Origin: Comamonadaceae bacterium
GTDB taxonomy: Bacteria; Pseudomonadota; Gammaproteobacteria; Burkholderiales; Burkholderiaceae_C
Reading direction: 5' to 3'
DNA length: 64,000 bases
NCBI GenBank assembly: GCA_947478725.1
Contig: CANJWZ010000006.1
Span: 1 to 64,000, forward strand
Of this stretch, positions 44,694 to 57,409 are shown in pieces (position 1 is the stretch's first letter; each line of letters opens with the position of its first letter). Position numbers and translations under genes: made by a program. The notes under the pieces are model-generated. The model saw only the letters and a program-made list of their open reading frames with translations, made no database searches and was not told the origin of the DNA.

Positions 44694-45596
44694 ATGAATT
44701 TGTACAGCCAATCCAGCATCGACAGCTTTATTGATGCGCTGTGGCTGGAAGATGGTTTGAGCAAAAACACACTTGCGGCGTACCGGCGCGACCTGTCGTT
44801 GTATGCCGCCTGGCTGGCTGAAGAGGCCCAAGGCCAGCGCAGCCTTGACCAGACACGGGAGCCTGACCTGAACGGCTACTTTTCAGCCCGGCACAGCGTC
44901 ACCAAGGCCACCTCTGCCAACCGCCGCCTGACGGTGTTCAAACGCTACTTTCGCTGGGCGCTGCGTGAAAGGTTCATCACGGCGGACCCGACCCTGAAGC
45001 TGCAGTCAGCCAGGCAGGCCCTGCGTGTGCCCAAGGTGATGAGCGAGGCCCAGGTTGAAGCGTTGCTGGCCGCGCCCTCTGCTGACACAGCGCTGGGCCA
45101 GCGCGACCGCGCCATGCTGGAGCTGATGTATGCCAGTGGCTTGCGTGTCAGTGAACTGGTTGGCCTGAAGACCTTTCACCTGAGCCTGAACGAAGGCGTG
45201 CTGCGGGTGACGGGCAAGGGTAACAAGGAGCGGCTGGTGCCCTTTGGCCAACTCGCACGCGAGGCCATTGTGCGCTACATCAAGGAGGGGCGGCCCGATA
45301 TTTTGAAAGGCCAGCAAACCGACGATCTGTTCGTCACCGGCCACGGCCACGGCATGAGCCGGGTGATGTTCTGGATGCTGGTGAAAAAGTATGCGCTGAC
45401 AGCAGGCATCAACTCGCCCCTGTCACCGCACACCCTGCGCCACGCCTTTGCCACGCATTTGCTCAACCATGGCGCTGACCTGCGCGCCGTGCAGATGCTG
45501 CTGGGGCACGCCGACATCTCCACCACCACGATTTATACCCATGTGGCGCGTGAGCGGCTCAAGAAAATCCTGGAAGAAAACCACCCACGGGGCTAG
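44694..45596 (+). CDS. xerD: Site-specific tyrosine recombinase XerD
   Basis: 300 residues from ATG 44694; a longer frame from 44535 runs antisense to Bug. SAM-like N-domain SSIDSFIDALWLEDGLSKNTLAAYRRDL; catalytic residues Arg in ASGLRVSELVGLK, Lys in GKGNKERLVP, His/Arg in SPHTLRHAFATHLLNHG, His in LLGHADISTTTIYTHV and the Tyr nucleophile in the same block. Resolves chromosome dimers at dif with XerC and FtsK. Confidence 0.94.
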   Translation: MNLYSQSSIDSFIDALWLEDGLSKNTLAAYRRDLSLYAAWLAEEAQGQRSLDQTREPDLNGYFSARHSVTKATSANRRLTVFKRYFRWALRERFITADPTLKLQSARQALRVPKVMSEAQVEALLAAPSADTALGQRDRAMLELMYASGLRVSELVGLKTFHLSLNEGVLRVTGKGNKERLVPFGQLAREAIVRYIKEGRPDILKGQQTDDLFVTGHGHGMSRVMFWMLVKKYALTAGINSPLSPHTLRHAFATHLLNHGADLRAVQMLLGHADISTTTIYTHVARERLKKILEENHPRG

Positions 45597-45598
45597 TT

Positions 45599-46414
45599 TC
45601 AGGCGTCCAGCAAAGCCAGTTCAGCCGCATCGAAACCCGCTTTGCGGCGGGCATCCAGGTTCAGCGGCCCTTTGATGCGCGGCGCGCTGTATTGCTGGGC
45701 CAGCAACGCATAGTGCGCCACCGGGTCCAGCCCACGCTGAGCACACAGGTAGCGGTACCAGTGGTTGCCAATGGCAACATGGCCGATCTCGTCGCGCAAA
45801 ATCACGTCCAAAATCGCCACCGCGCGCAGCGCATCCGGCGATCCCACTTTGCGCAGCTTGGCCTGCATGGGCGGCGTCGCGTCCAGCCCGCGCGCCTCCA
45901 GCGTGCGCGGCACCAGCGCCATGCGGGCCAGCACGTCAGACTTGGTTTTTTCTGTCATGTCCCACAGGCCCGTATGGGCCGGGAAGTCACCATAGTCATA
46001 ACCCATGCGTTGCAAGTGGGCGCTCAGCAGGCTGAAGTGCTGCGCTTCTTCTGCCGCGACGGTAAGCCAGTCGGTGTAGTAGTTTTCAGGCATGCCGTCA
46101 AATCGCCAGATCGCATCGAGTGCCAGATTGATGGCGTTGAATTCAATATGCGTCACCGCGTGCAGCAGCGCTGCCAGGCCGTCGGTGGTGAACGGCGATC
46201 GCTTGGGCACGTCCAGGTGCGAGCGCAGCTCCGGCCGGGGCGGGCAGCCAGGCACCCCATCGGGCGCGTGATACCTGACTTCAGACGCTATTAAAATAGT
46301 AGCTGCTTGAGCATGTATAAATTGGGTTAAAGCCACTTTTTTACCCGGATCTGACGCTAAAAGTGCTTCCAGAGCGAGTTTTCGGAGCTCTGGCTTGTCT
46401 GCGAAGGTCGTCAT
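45599..46414 (-). CDS. DUF455-family ferritin-like protein
   Basis: 271 residues from ATG 46414 ([19 protein letters not shown]). Carboxylate/His ligands of a di-iron site are suggested by [27 protein letters not shown] and [13 protein letters not shown]. These are the DUF455 landmarks; the MiaE-like diiron fold is known but the reaction is not. A repeat-derived insert ([15 protein letters not shown]) lies near the N-terminus. Convergent with xerD (2-bp gap). Confidence 0.85.
   Translation of the reverse strand: MTTFADKPELRKLALEALLASDPGKKVALTQFIHAQAATILIASEVRYHAPDGVPGCPPRPELRSHLDVPKRSPFTTDGLAALLHAVTHIEFNAINLALDAIWRFDGMPENYYTDWLTVAAEEAQHFSLLSAHLQRMGYDYGDFPAHTGLWDMTEKTKSDVLARMALVPRTLEARGLDATPPMQAKLRKVGSPDALRAVAILDVILRDEIGHVAIGNHWYRYLCAQRGLDPVAHYALLAQQYSAPRIKGPLNLDARRKAGFDAAELALLDA
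46282..46345 (-). repeat. Dispersed palindromic repeat, copy 10 (inside DUF455 gene)
   Basis: Minus strand AAGTGGCTTTAACCCAATT, TATACATGCTCAAGC, then AGCTACTATTTTAATAGCG. Translated Q-A-A-T-I-L-I-A. Confidence 0.6.
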
Positions 46415-46479
46415 GCCCCCATTGTCGGGCATCCTTACAATCGGGGTCATTCCTTCCGCAACCTTCTGAAGCACACACC

Positions 46480-47004
46480 ATGGCCATCTATCAGCTCGAC
46501 GATCTCACCCCAGACGTTCACCCCACTGCCTGGGTCGCGGACAACGCGCAGGTCCTGGGCCGCGTCACGCTGGCTGAAGACACCAGTGTCTGGTTTGGCG
46601 TGGTCATACGCGGTGACACGTCGACCATCACCGTCGGCAAGGGCTCAAACGTGCAGGACAACAGCGTCTTGCATGCTGATGTGGGCATGCCGCTGGTGAT
46701 CGGCGAGGGCGTGACCGTGGGCCATCAGGTCATGCTGCATGGCTGCACGGTCGGCAACCATTCGCTCATCGGCATCGGTGCCATCGTGCTGAACGGCGCC
46801 AAAATTGGCAACAACTGCCTGGTCGGTGCAGGCGCACTGGTGACGGAGGGCAAAGAGTTCCCCGATGGCTCAATGATCATCGGCAGCCCCGCCAAAGCGG
46901 TGCGAACGTTGTCGCCTGAACAGATAGAGGGTTTAAAAATGAGCGCGAAGCACTATGTAGACAATGCGAACCGCTACAAAGCCGGGCTTAAAAAGCTGGC
47001 TTGA
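46480..47004 (+). CDS. Gamma-carbonic anhydrase family protein (YrdA-like)
   Basis: 174 residues from ATG 46480. A left-handed beta-helix of hexapeptide repeats, with metal-binding His in [11 protein letters not shown] and [18 protein letters not shown] (three His). Typical YrdA/CaiE size. Divergent from the DUF455 gene with 65 bp between. Confidence 0.9.
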   Translation: MAIYQLDDLTPDVHPTAWVADNAQVLGRVTLAEDTSVWFGVVIRGDTSTITVGKGSNVQDNSVLHADVGMPLVIGEGVTVGHQVMLHGCTVGNHSLIGIGAIVLNGAKIGNNCLVGAGALVTEGKEFPDGSMIIGSPAKAVRTLSPEQIEGLKMSAKHYVDNANRYKAGLKKLA

Positions 47005-47080
47005 ATGAATGTCCTTATCGTGATCACTGTCAAACACCACACACACCAAATACAAGCAGGAGCCGCGGAACTGGCTTTGC

Positions 47081-47146
47081 CAGGCCGCAGGCGCAGCGCC
47101 CCCGCGGGGGGCAGCGTCCACACGAAGTGGGAAAGCGTGGGGGTTC
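47081..47146 (+). repeat. G-rich dispersed repeat, second family, copy 2
   Basis: CCAGGCCGCAGGCGCAGCGC, then GGGGGGCAGCGTCCACACGAA and GTGGGAAAGCGTGGGGGTT. It ends 1 bp before the hslO start and so provides its leader, including a G-rich stretch that may act as ribosome binding site. Confidence 0.6.
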
Positions 47147-47147
47147 A

Positions 47148-48116
47148 ATGAGTGAACTCCACAAATTCATTTTCGATGGCTTGCCGGTACGCGGCATGCT
47201 GGTGCGCCTGACCGACGCCTGGCAAGAGATTTTGAAGCGCCGCCAGGCTGCAGGCGGTTACCCGGTGGAGGTGATGCAATTGCTGGGCGAGATGACGGCG
47301 GCCGGGGCCTTGATGCAGGGCAATATCAAGTTCAATGGCGCGCTGGTTTTACAGATTTTTGGAGATGGTCCGGTCAAGCTGGCGGTAGCTGAAGTGCAGC
47401 CCGACCTGAGCCTGCGCGCCACTGCCACCGTCACAGGTGATGTTGACCATGGCAGCACCTTGAGCCAGCTCGTCAACCTCAACAACGAAGGACGCTGTGC
47501 CATCACGCTGGACCCCAAAGACAAGCTGCCTGGCCAGCAGGCCTACCAGGGCGTGGTGCCATTGTTTGGCGACAGCCATGAAAAGATTGAAAACATCAGC
47601 GAGGTGCTGGAGCACTACATGCTGCAAAGTGAGCAGCTCGATACCAAACTGATTTTGGCAGCGGACGGGCATGTGGCCGCTGGCTTGCTGATCCAGCGGC
47701 TACCCGTCAAAGGCCAGGGTAATCTGGAGGGCCAGATAGACAGCGACGCCAATGAAGATCAGATTGGCAAGAACGAAGACTACAAACGCATTTCATTGCT
47801 GGCCTCCACACTCAAGCGTGATGAGCTGTTGACGCTGGATGCGGACACGATTTTGCACCGGCTGTTTTGGGAAGAGCCCATCACGCGCTTTGAGGTATTG
47901 CAGCCCAGCTTTGCCTGCAGCTGTTCCCGCGAGCGCGTGGCCAACATGCTGCGTGGCCTGGGTGCAGATGAAGTTGAAAGCGTGATTGCCGAGCGCGGCA
48001 GTGTGGGCGTGACGTGTGAGTTTTGCGGGTCGCAACACGAGTTTGACCCGGTTGATGCGGCGCAGCTGTTTACCCAGCCCGATCGGCAGCAGCCGGCACC
48101 GACTGCTGTGCAGTAA
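47148..48116 (+). CDS. hslO: Redox-regulated chaperone Hsp33
   Basis: 322 residues from ATG 47148 (MSELHKFIFDGLPVRGMLVRL). N-domain landmark GGYPVEVMQLLGEMTAAGALM; C-terminal zinc switch CSCSRERV...VTCEFCGSQHEF. On oxidation and unfolding zinc is released and Hsp33 holds unfolded proteins. Tail abuts ftsB convergent. Confidence 0.93.
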   Translation: MSELHKFIFDGLPVRGMLVRLTDAWQEILKRRQAAGGYPVEVMQLLGEMTAAGALMQGNIKFNGALVLQIFGDGPVKLAVAEVQPDLSLRATATVTGDVDHGSTLSQLVNLNNEGRCAITLDPKDKLPGQQAYQGVVPLFGDSHEKIENISEVLEHYMLQSEQLDTKLILAADGHVAAGLLIQRLPVKGQGNLEGQIDSDANEDQIGKNEDYKRISLLASTLKRDELLTLDADTILHRLFWEEPITRFEVLQPSFACSCSRERVANMLRGLGADEVESVIAERGSVGVTCEFCGSQHEFDPVDAAQLFTQPDRQQPAPTAVQ

Positions 48117-48395
48117 TTATTTATTCACCTGAACAAAAATCTCGTTGGGCTTGACCATACCCAGTTCTGAGCGGGCTTTTTCTTCCACCATCTCCAGGCC
48201 TTCTTTCAGGTCCCGTACTTCAGCGGCGAGCTGGTCGTTGCCGGCTTGTGCTTTAGCGTTCTTGGCTTCCTGATCAGTCAGTCGCTGCTGCAAGTCGCGT
48301 ACATTGAGAATGCTGCCCCGTCCCATCCAGAGTTGCCCATGGAAGATCAGCAGCAGCGCAATCAAAATGGCAGGGACGACGCGGTTTCTCATCAA
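48117..48395 (-). CDS. ftsB: Cell division protein FtsB
   Basis: 92 residues. One TM segment (VVPAILIALLLIFHGQLW), then a leucine-rich coiled coil (VRDLQQRLTDQEAKNAKAQAGNDQLAAEVRDL kept short here) and the end EEKARSELGMVKPNEIFVQV, the FtsB signature. Forms the FtsQLB divisome complex. Downstream of eno as in many proteobacteria, 181 bp apart. Confidence 0.92.
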   Translation of the reverse strand: MMRNRVVPAILIALLLIFHGQLWMGRGSILNVRDLQQRLTDQEAKNAKAQAGNDQLAAEVRDLKEGLEMVEEKARSELGMVKPNEIFVQVNK

Positions 48396-48414
48396 GAATT
48401 GTTTTGAAAGGTTT

Positions 48415-48576
48415 TTTCGCTGGGCCGCCCCAAGAAAAAACGCGCCCCTGCGAGGCTAGAGCCTGTGGCTACCGATCTGCTTGAGCAGATTGGGACAGGC
48501 GATAGAAGCGACGTCTCTGGCAAGCGGCGGCCTGCAAGGTGCAGCGAAGTACACGAAGTGACGAGCGTAGGGGCCA
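48415..48576. repeat. G-rich dispersed repeat, second family, copy 3 (eno-ftsB gap)
   Basis: Most of the eno-ftsB gap. The right part (GGTGCAGCGAAGTACACGAA then GTGACGAGCGTAGGGGCC, plus strand) is nearly the same as copies at 11871 and 47081. A small hairpin ATCTGCT-TG-AGCAGAT lies near 48477. Confidence 0.5.
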
Positions 48577-49860
<1,284 letters not shown>

Positions 49861-49907
49861 TTATTGGCTTTCAAAAAGATTCAAAAAAGGATTCAACAAA
49901 GTAAAAA

Positions 49908-50045
49908 TCAAACGCCTTCACCACCACCTCGTACGCAAAACTCCCCGCCACAGGCTTGAACCGCCAGACTCGACAGTCTTCGGTACTCGGCGTATTGCTC
50001 CGGGTTGGTGACGGTGACATTGGCAATGATGTAGGCAGAAGACAC
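49908..50045 (-). pseudogene. Truncated DUF1330 gene between kdsA and eno
   Basis: GTG 50045 starts SSAYIIANVTVTNPEQYAEY, then RRLSSLAVQACGGEFCVRGG, an ordinary DUF1330 N-terminus, but the frame stops after 45 codons where family members run to about 95. The C-terminal half is not found in another frame before eno. A DUF1330 gene at this place is usual in related genomes, so this is a decayed synteny member. An intact paralogue lies at 25756. Confidence 0.65.
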
Positions 50046-50048
50046 GAA

Positions 50049-50915
50049 TCAGACGCCAAAATCAGTTTCAAGAAAGCCGTTTTTCTTGGTGGTGCGGTCA
50101 AGTTCCAGCAAGGTTTCCAGCAGCGCCTTCATGTGTTTCAAGGGCACGGCATTGGGGCCGTCGCTCATCGCCTGATCGGGGTTGGGGTGTGTCTCCATAA
50201 ACAGACCCGCCACACCTACGGCCACCGCTGCACGCGCCAGCACTGGCACCATCTCACGCTGTCCACCGCTGCTGGTGCCCTGCGCATTTCCAGCACCGGG
50301 CAGCTGCACCGAATGCGTGGCATCAAAAACCACCGGGGCCTTGGTTTCGCGCATGATGGCCAGGCTGCGCATGTCCGACACCAGGTTGTTGTAGCCGAAA
50401 CTCGCACCGCGCTCGCAGGCCATGAAGCGGTCCTCGCTCAGACCTTTGTCGCGCGCAGCAGCACGGGCTTTGTCGATGACGTTTTTCATGTCGCTGGGCG
50501 CGAGAAACTGGCCTTTTTTAATGTTGACAGGTCTGCCCGACTGCGCAACAGCCGTGATGAAGTCGGTCTGGCGGCATAAGAAGGCGGGGGTTTGAAGCAC
50601 ATCCACCACGGCGGCGACAGTTGCAATATCAGCTTCTGAGTGCACGTCGGTCAGGATGGGTATGCCCAGATCGCGCTTGACTTTGGCCAGTATCTCCAAG
50701 CCCTTGTGCATGCCTGGCCCGCGAAAGGTTGTGCCGCTGGATCGATTGGCTTTGTCGTAGCTGGATTTGAAAATAAATGGGATGCCCAAGCTGGTCGTGA
50801 TCTCTTTCAACGTGCCTGCGGTGTCCATCTGCAGCTGCTCAGATTCGATCACACACGGGCCGGCAATCAGGAAAAACGGCTTGTCCAGGCCAATCTCAAA
50901 CCCGCACAACTGCAT
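50049..50915 (-). CDS. kdsA: 3-deoxy-8-phosphooctulonate synthase
   Basis: 288 residues. [51 protein letters not shown] and NVLKKGQF-like [13 protein letters not shown] are KdsA blocks. It makes Kdo-8-phosphate from arabinose-5-P and PEP, feeding the WaaA step encoded elsewhere in this window. One base after pyrG. Confidence 0.94.
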   Translation of the reverse strand: MQLCGFEIGLDKPFFLIAGPCVIESEQLQMDTAGTLKEITTSLGIPFIFKSSYDKANRSSGTTFRGPGMHKGLEILAKVKRDLGIPILTDVHSEADIATVAAVVDVLQTPAFLCRQTDFITAVAQSGRPVNIKKGQFLAPSDMKNVIDKARAAARDKGLSEDRFMACERGASFGYNNLVSDMRSLAIMRETKAPVVFDATHSVQLPGAGNAQGTSSGGQREMVPVLARAAVAVGVAGLFMETHPNPDQAMSDGPNAVPLKHMKALLETLLELDRTTKKNGFLETDFGV

Positions 50916-50916
50916 G

Positions 50917-53961
<3,045 letters not shown>

Positions 53962-53968
53962 ACAAGCC

Positions 53969-54415
53969 ATGAAAATCGACGTCAAAATCATCGACCCGCG
54001 GCTGCAGGACAAGCTGCCCAACTACGCCACACCCGGCAGCGCTGGGCTGGACTTGCGGGCCTGTTTAAGCGAGCCGTTAACGCTGGCAGCCAACGCCTGG
54101 CAGCTTGTACCCACCGGCATCGCCATCTATCTGCATAACCCGGGTTACGCCGCCCTCATCCTGCCGCGCTCGGGCTTGGGCCACAAGCACGGCATCGTGC
54201 TGGGCAATCTGGTCGGTTTGATCGACAGCGACTACCAGGGCCAGTTGATGGTCAGCGCCTGGAACCGCAGCGATGTGCCTTTCACGATCGAGCCAATGGA
54301 GCGCATCGCGCAGTTGATGATCGTGCCGGTGGTGCAGGCTGAGTTCAATGTGGTGCAGGACTTTCCTGCGAGTGAGCGTGGAGAGGGTGGGTATGGGTCG
54401 ACGGGCAAAGTTTGA
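53969..54415 (+). CDS. dut: dUTP diphosphatase
   Basis: 148 residues with the trimeric dUTPase motifs: [42 protein letters not shown], and the Gly-rich tail [12 protein letters not shown]. It removes dUTP and provides dUMP. Downstream of coaBC by 7 bp, the usual dfp-dut pair. Confidence 0.95.
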   Translation: MKIDVKIIDPRLQDKLPNYATPGSAGLDLRACLSEPLTLAANAWQLVPTGIAIYLHNPGYAALILPRSGLGHKHGIVLGNLVGLIDSDYQGQLMVSAWNRSDVPFTIEPMERIAQLMIVPVVQAEFNVVQDFPASERGEGGYGSTGKV

Positions 54416-54608
54416 GAGTATGGCTAGAGCGACAGTATTTCCGCTGCATCAGGTGGTTCCCTCACGGCTTAACGGCACTCGTCCCTACGCTGGGCCTTGT
54501 GAGTTGCTCCTGTCATCGGTTGAGGGGCACCGTACATCGATTTCTTGGCGGGAATGGACAGATGGTGCAAGGCTCTTCAGACTTCACTACCGCGCAAGGT
54601 AACCGCCT

Positions 54609-55139
54609 TCAATGAAGCGTGGTGTCTGGCGGCAATGAGTCCAGCGGCTCCAGCTTGAAAAACCCGGTGCCAAGTGAGCCTTGGCCAACTTCTGCCTCAG
54701 TAGCCTCCCGAACCGACTCGACTTTCAGGCTCAGGCGCAAGGCGATGCCAGCCAAGGGGTGGTTGCCGTCCAGCACGACGTGCTCTGGATAAATCTCGGT
54801 CACGGTGTAGATTTTGTCTTTGGGCGTGTCCGGGCTGGCTCCGGCGGGCAGGGCTGCGCCGTCAAAGGTCATGCCTTCTTCAAGCTCGGCAGGAAAGATC
54901 AGGCGCTGCTCTAAAAACACCAGGTTTTCGTCGTAGTCGCCAAAGGCTTCTTCGGGCTCCATCTGAAAAGCCAGCTGGTCGCCTGCCTCGTGGCCTTGCA
55001 ATTGCTGCTCAATTTTGGCCAGCAAGTCGTCTCCGCCTAGCAAGAACTCGACCGGCTCGTCGAGCTCGTCCAGGATCTCGCCCAAAGTATCTTTTAGCGT
55101 CCAGCTCAGGCCGACAACGCAGTGGGGGTTGATTTTCAT
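54609..55139 (-). CDS. slyD: FKBP-type peptidyl-prolyl cis-trans isomerase, SlyD-like
   Basis: 176 residues. The pattern VGLSWTLKDTLGEILDELDEPVEF and GHEAGDQLAFQMEPEEAFGDYDE is the SlyD fold with insert-in-flap domain; PLAGIALRLSLKVESVREAT follows. No His-rich tail is visible. Only 14 bp separate it from the divergent RoxA-like gene. Confidence 0.87.
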   Translation of the reverse strand: MKINPHCVVGLSWTLKDTLGEILDELDEPVEFLLGGDDLLAKIEQQLQGHEAGDQLAFQMEPEEAFGDYDENLVFLEQRLIFPAELEEGMTFDGAALPAGASPDTPKDKIYTVTEIYPEHVVLDGNHPLAGIALRLSLKVESVREATEAEVGQGSLGTGFFKLEPLDSLPPDTTLH

Positions 55140-55153
55140 CCGACAATTGTCCC

Positions 55154-56386
55154 ATGGATGTACATCACGCTCTCCCCCTTCTTGCAGGTCTGTCGCCTGT
55201 GCAATTCATGCGCCGCCACTGGCAAAAAAAGCCCTTGCTGGTGCCTGGCGCGATTGCCGGCTTCAAGCCGCTGCTCAGTCGTGCAGAGCTGTTCAGGCTG
55301 GCGGCCAGTGAAGGCGTGGAGTCGCGACTGATTGTTAAAAATGCCAACCGTGAAGGTGATGCATGGCGGATGAAAAGCGGGCCTTTTGGGTCGCGCGGCC
55401 TGCCGCCCATCAGCAAGCCCGGCTGGACCTTGCTGGTACAAGGTGTGGACGGGCATCACGGCGGCGTGCATCAGTTGCTTCAGCGGTTCCGGTTTGTGCC
55501 CGATGCGCGGCTGGACGACGTGATGATTTCGTTTGCCACGCCTGATGGGGGTGTAGGCCCGCACTTTGACAGCTACGACGTTTTTTTGTTTCAGGCCAGC
55601 GGCCGGCGTCGCTGGAAAATCAGCCAACAAAAAGATTTGACACTGCAAGCCGGTGTGCCTCTGAAAATTTTGCAAACGTTTGAACCCGAGCAGGAGTTTG
55701 TGCTGGAAGCAGGCGACATGCTGTACCTGCCGCCGCGCTACGCCCATGAGGGGGTGGCTGAGGCCAGCGTTGATGCGTACGGCAAGGCGCAAGATTGCAT
55801 GACCTATTCGATTGGTTTCAAGGCGCCTGTGCAGTCGGAGCTGACAGCCGAGCTGCTGCACAAGCTGGCAGAGTTTGGCGAAGATCAAGATGAAGAGGCC
55901 GATGTCTCCAGCGGTAGCCCGAAAAAAATGTACCGCGACCCTGGCCAAGCCGCCACGCCCCATCCCGCTGAACTGCCCGCTGCGCTGATCACATTTGCAA
56001 GCGATGCCGTACGGCATGCTTTGCAAGACCCGCTGGCACTGGCCTGTGCTTTAGGCGAGGTCATGACGGCGCCCAAAGCGCAGGTGTGGTTTGAACAGGA
56101 GGGCGGTGACTGGAACGGCTCAGCCAGCGGGCAAAGCCTGATGCTGGACGCGAAAACCCGCATGATGTACGACGCAAACCATGTGTTCATCAACGGCGAA
56201 AGCTACCGCGCCAAAGGCCGTGATGCGCAGCTGATGCATTTGCTCGCTGACCAGCGTAAGTTGCCAGCCAGCACATGGGCCAAAGCCAGTCGCGGCGCGC
56301 TGGCTTTGCTGGGCGACTGGTATGCCGAGGGCTGGTTGCATTTGGTGGTGGAGCTGTCTGGTGACAACAAACAACGCAAGCATTGA
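55154..56386 (+). CDS. RoxA-like cupin/JmjC 50S ribosomal oxygenase
   Basis: 410 residues. The start LAGLSPVQFMRRHWQKKPLL and Fe(II)/2-oxoglutarate ligands in GPHFDSYDVFLFQ (HxD) and PPRYAHEG (distal His) match YcfD/RoxA, which hydroxylates Arg of ribosomal protein L16. A C-terminal winged-helix part follows. The next gene starts inside its 3' end. Confidence 0.88.
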   Translation: MDVHHALPLLAGLSPVQFMRRHWQKKPLLVPGAIAGFKPLLSRAELFRLAASEGVESRLIVKNANREGDAWRMKSGPFGSRGLPPISKPGWTLLVQGVDGHHGGVHQLLQRFRFVPDARLDDVMISFATPDGGVGPHFDSYDVFLFQASGRRRWKISQQKDLTLQAGVPLKILQTFEPEQEFVLEAGDMLYLPPRYAHEGVAEASVDAYGKAQDCMTYSIGFKAPVQSELTAELLHKLAEFGEDQDEEADVSSGSPKKMYRDPGQAATPHPAELPAALITFASDAVRHALQDPLALACALGEVMTAPKAQVWFEQEGGDWNGSASGQSLMLDAKTRMMYDANHVFINGESYRAKGRDAQLMHLLADQRKLPASTWAKASRGALALLGDWYAEGWLHLVVELSGDNKQRKH

Positions 56387-56876
56387 AACGTTAGCCGCCT
56401 TGCCGCAAGGGCGATTTGGCGGGCCGGCGGAATTCACAGCGCTGGTCCGGGCTGCTTTCGCTTTTGCAGCGGCTCAGGGCTGGCGCGAGATCATTATTTC
56501 TGACAGCACCTTTGAAGCCTGGCCTCTGGGCGAACGTGGTGTTGCGCAATCGTTGCATGACTGGTCAAAATCTGGTCGCAAACTGACCATGCTCGCCAAA
56601 AACTACAACCAAGTCGTGCGCAAACACGCCCGTTTTGTCGGCTGGAGGCGAACCTGGGCCCATCTGGTGGAATGCCGGGCTACCGCAGCCCTGTCGGACG
56701 ATGACATGCCCAGCGCATTGTGGAGCCCAGTCTGGGTGTTTCAGACGCTCGATCTGACCCGCTGCAGCGGGGTATGCGGCAGTGAGCCGGTGCGAAAAGT
56801 CGCCCTGAAAGAGCGGCTGGACGAATGCTTGAGGCTCAGTTCACCTTCTTTTGCGGCGACGACCCTGGGTTTGTAG
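56361..56876 (+). CDS. Conserved hypothetical protein overlapping the RoxA-like gene
   Basis: 171 residues with a GTG start at 56361 (start TTNNASIETLAALPQGRFGG), 26 bp inside the preceding gene in another frame. Middle block AAAQGWREIIISDSTFEAWPLGER and later KNYNQVVRKHARFVGWRRTWAH suggest a compact DUF-type fold with basic patches. A gene of this kind follows the cupin gene in other Burkholderiales as far as I recall; function unknown. Translational coupling is likely. Confidence 0.6.
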   Translation: MTTNNASIETLAALPQGRFGGPAEFTALVRAAFAFAAAQGWREIIISDSTFEAWPLGERGVAQSLHDWSKSGRKLTMLAKNYNQVVRKHARFVGWRRTWAHLVECRATAALSDDDMPSALWSPVWVFQTLDLTRCSGVCGSEPVRKVALKERLDECLRLSSPSFAATTLGL

Positions 56877-56920
56877 GATCGCGCAGCGGCTCTCAGACTG
56901 ATTAGCTGGCTTTGCAACTT

Positions 56921-56949
56921 TTTTGGATGTCGTTAATCCGGGCTATAAT
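56921..56949 (+). promoter_or_regulatory. Strong promoter for the small lipoprotein gene
   Basis: Perfect TATAAT at 56944-56949, preceded by TTTTGG/TTGGAT in the -35 zone. It leaves a 5' leader of about 115 nt before the lipoprotein ATG. Confidence 0.6.
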
Positions 56950-57027
56950 CAGAAGCTGGACACAAGAGCTCGAGTCCTTTTGTCTGGTCAAACAGTTGCC
57001 GCATAGTTTCTGACTGGCACGCCTTTG

Positions 57028-57055
57028 ACAATTTCCGGAAATTGTTTTCTTTTTA
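57028..57055 (+). promoter_or_regulatory. Leader hairpin with T-rich tail before the lipoprotein gene
   Basis: ACAATTTCCGGAAATTGT is an exact 18-bp palindrome; as RNA it forms a 7-bp stem with a CCGG loop, followed by TTTTCTTTTT. It looks like a weak terminator or attenuator 6 bp before the AAGGAT ribosome site. Confidence 0.5.
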
Positions 57056-57072
57056 ATTTTAAGGATAGTGAA

Positions 57073-57336
57073 ATGAACAAATCTCTCGTTTTGGCCGCCC
57101 TGGTTGCAGCCTTTGCTTTGGCTGCTTGCGGCAAAAAAGAAGCAGCTCCAGCTCCTGCACCAGCACCTGTGGCTGCACCAGCACCAGCACCTGCACCAGC
57201 TCCTGCTGATGCCGCATCTGCTGCTGCTGCGCCTGCAGCTTCTGCTGCCGCACCTGCTGCTGCCGGCGCTATGGACGCTGCTGGCGACGCTGCCAAAAAA
57301 GCAGCTGACGCAGCTAAAGACGCTGTGAAGAAGTAA
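57073..57336 (+). CDS. Small Ala/Pro-rich lipoprotein
   Basis: 87 residues from ATG 57073, ribosome site AAGGAT. Lipobox LAAC at about residues 16-19 after a short signal (NKSLVLAALVAAFALAAC). The mature part is nearly all Ala, Pro and Ser with a final Lys-rich helix (AAKKAADAAKDAVKK), repeated at the DNA level as gct/cct/gca triplets. This low complexity fits a periplasmic spacer. Own promoter, leader hairpin and terminator suggest high expression. Confidence 0.8.
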   Translation: MNKSLVLAALVAAFALAACGKKEAAPAPAPAPVAAPAPAPAPAPADAASAAAAPAASAAAPAAAGAMDAAGDAAKKAADAAKDAVKK

Positions 57337-57353
57337 TTCTTCAAGGTCTCTCG

Positions 57354-57380
57354 AAAAGCCGCCTCCGGGCGGCTTTTTTA
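57354..57380 (+). terminator. Rho-independent terminator of the lipoprotein gene
   Basis: AAAAGCCGCC-TCCG-GGCGGCTTTT followed by TT, 17 bp after the stop. It can also serve the convergent MBL gene. Confidence 0.9.
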
Positions 57381-57409
57381 CGCCTGTCGTTTCCTTGCGC
57401 TCCGGTGGG

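Noticed and set aside
54416-54608. Possible small gene or RNA between dut and slyD
   Set aside because: Short frames exist but lack ribosome sites and motifs; no tRNA-like or hairpin structure was found.
55136-56026. 296-codon minus-strand frame
   Set aside because: Shadow of the RoxA-like gene; no recognisable domain.
57156-57260. Triplet-like repeat as a possible CRISPR or VNTR
   Set aside because: It is codon-level low complexity of the Ala/Pro lipoprotein, without spacers or regular units.
56988-57344. 118-codon Ala/Gly-rich minus-strand frame
   Set aside because: Caused by the Ala/Pro codon repeats of the lipoprotein gene read backwards.
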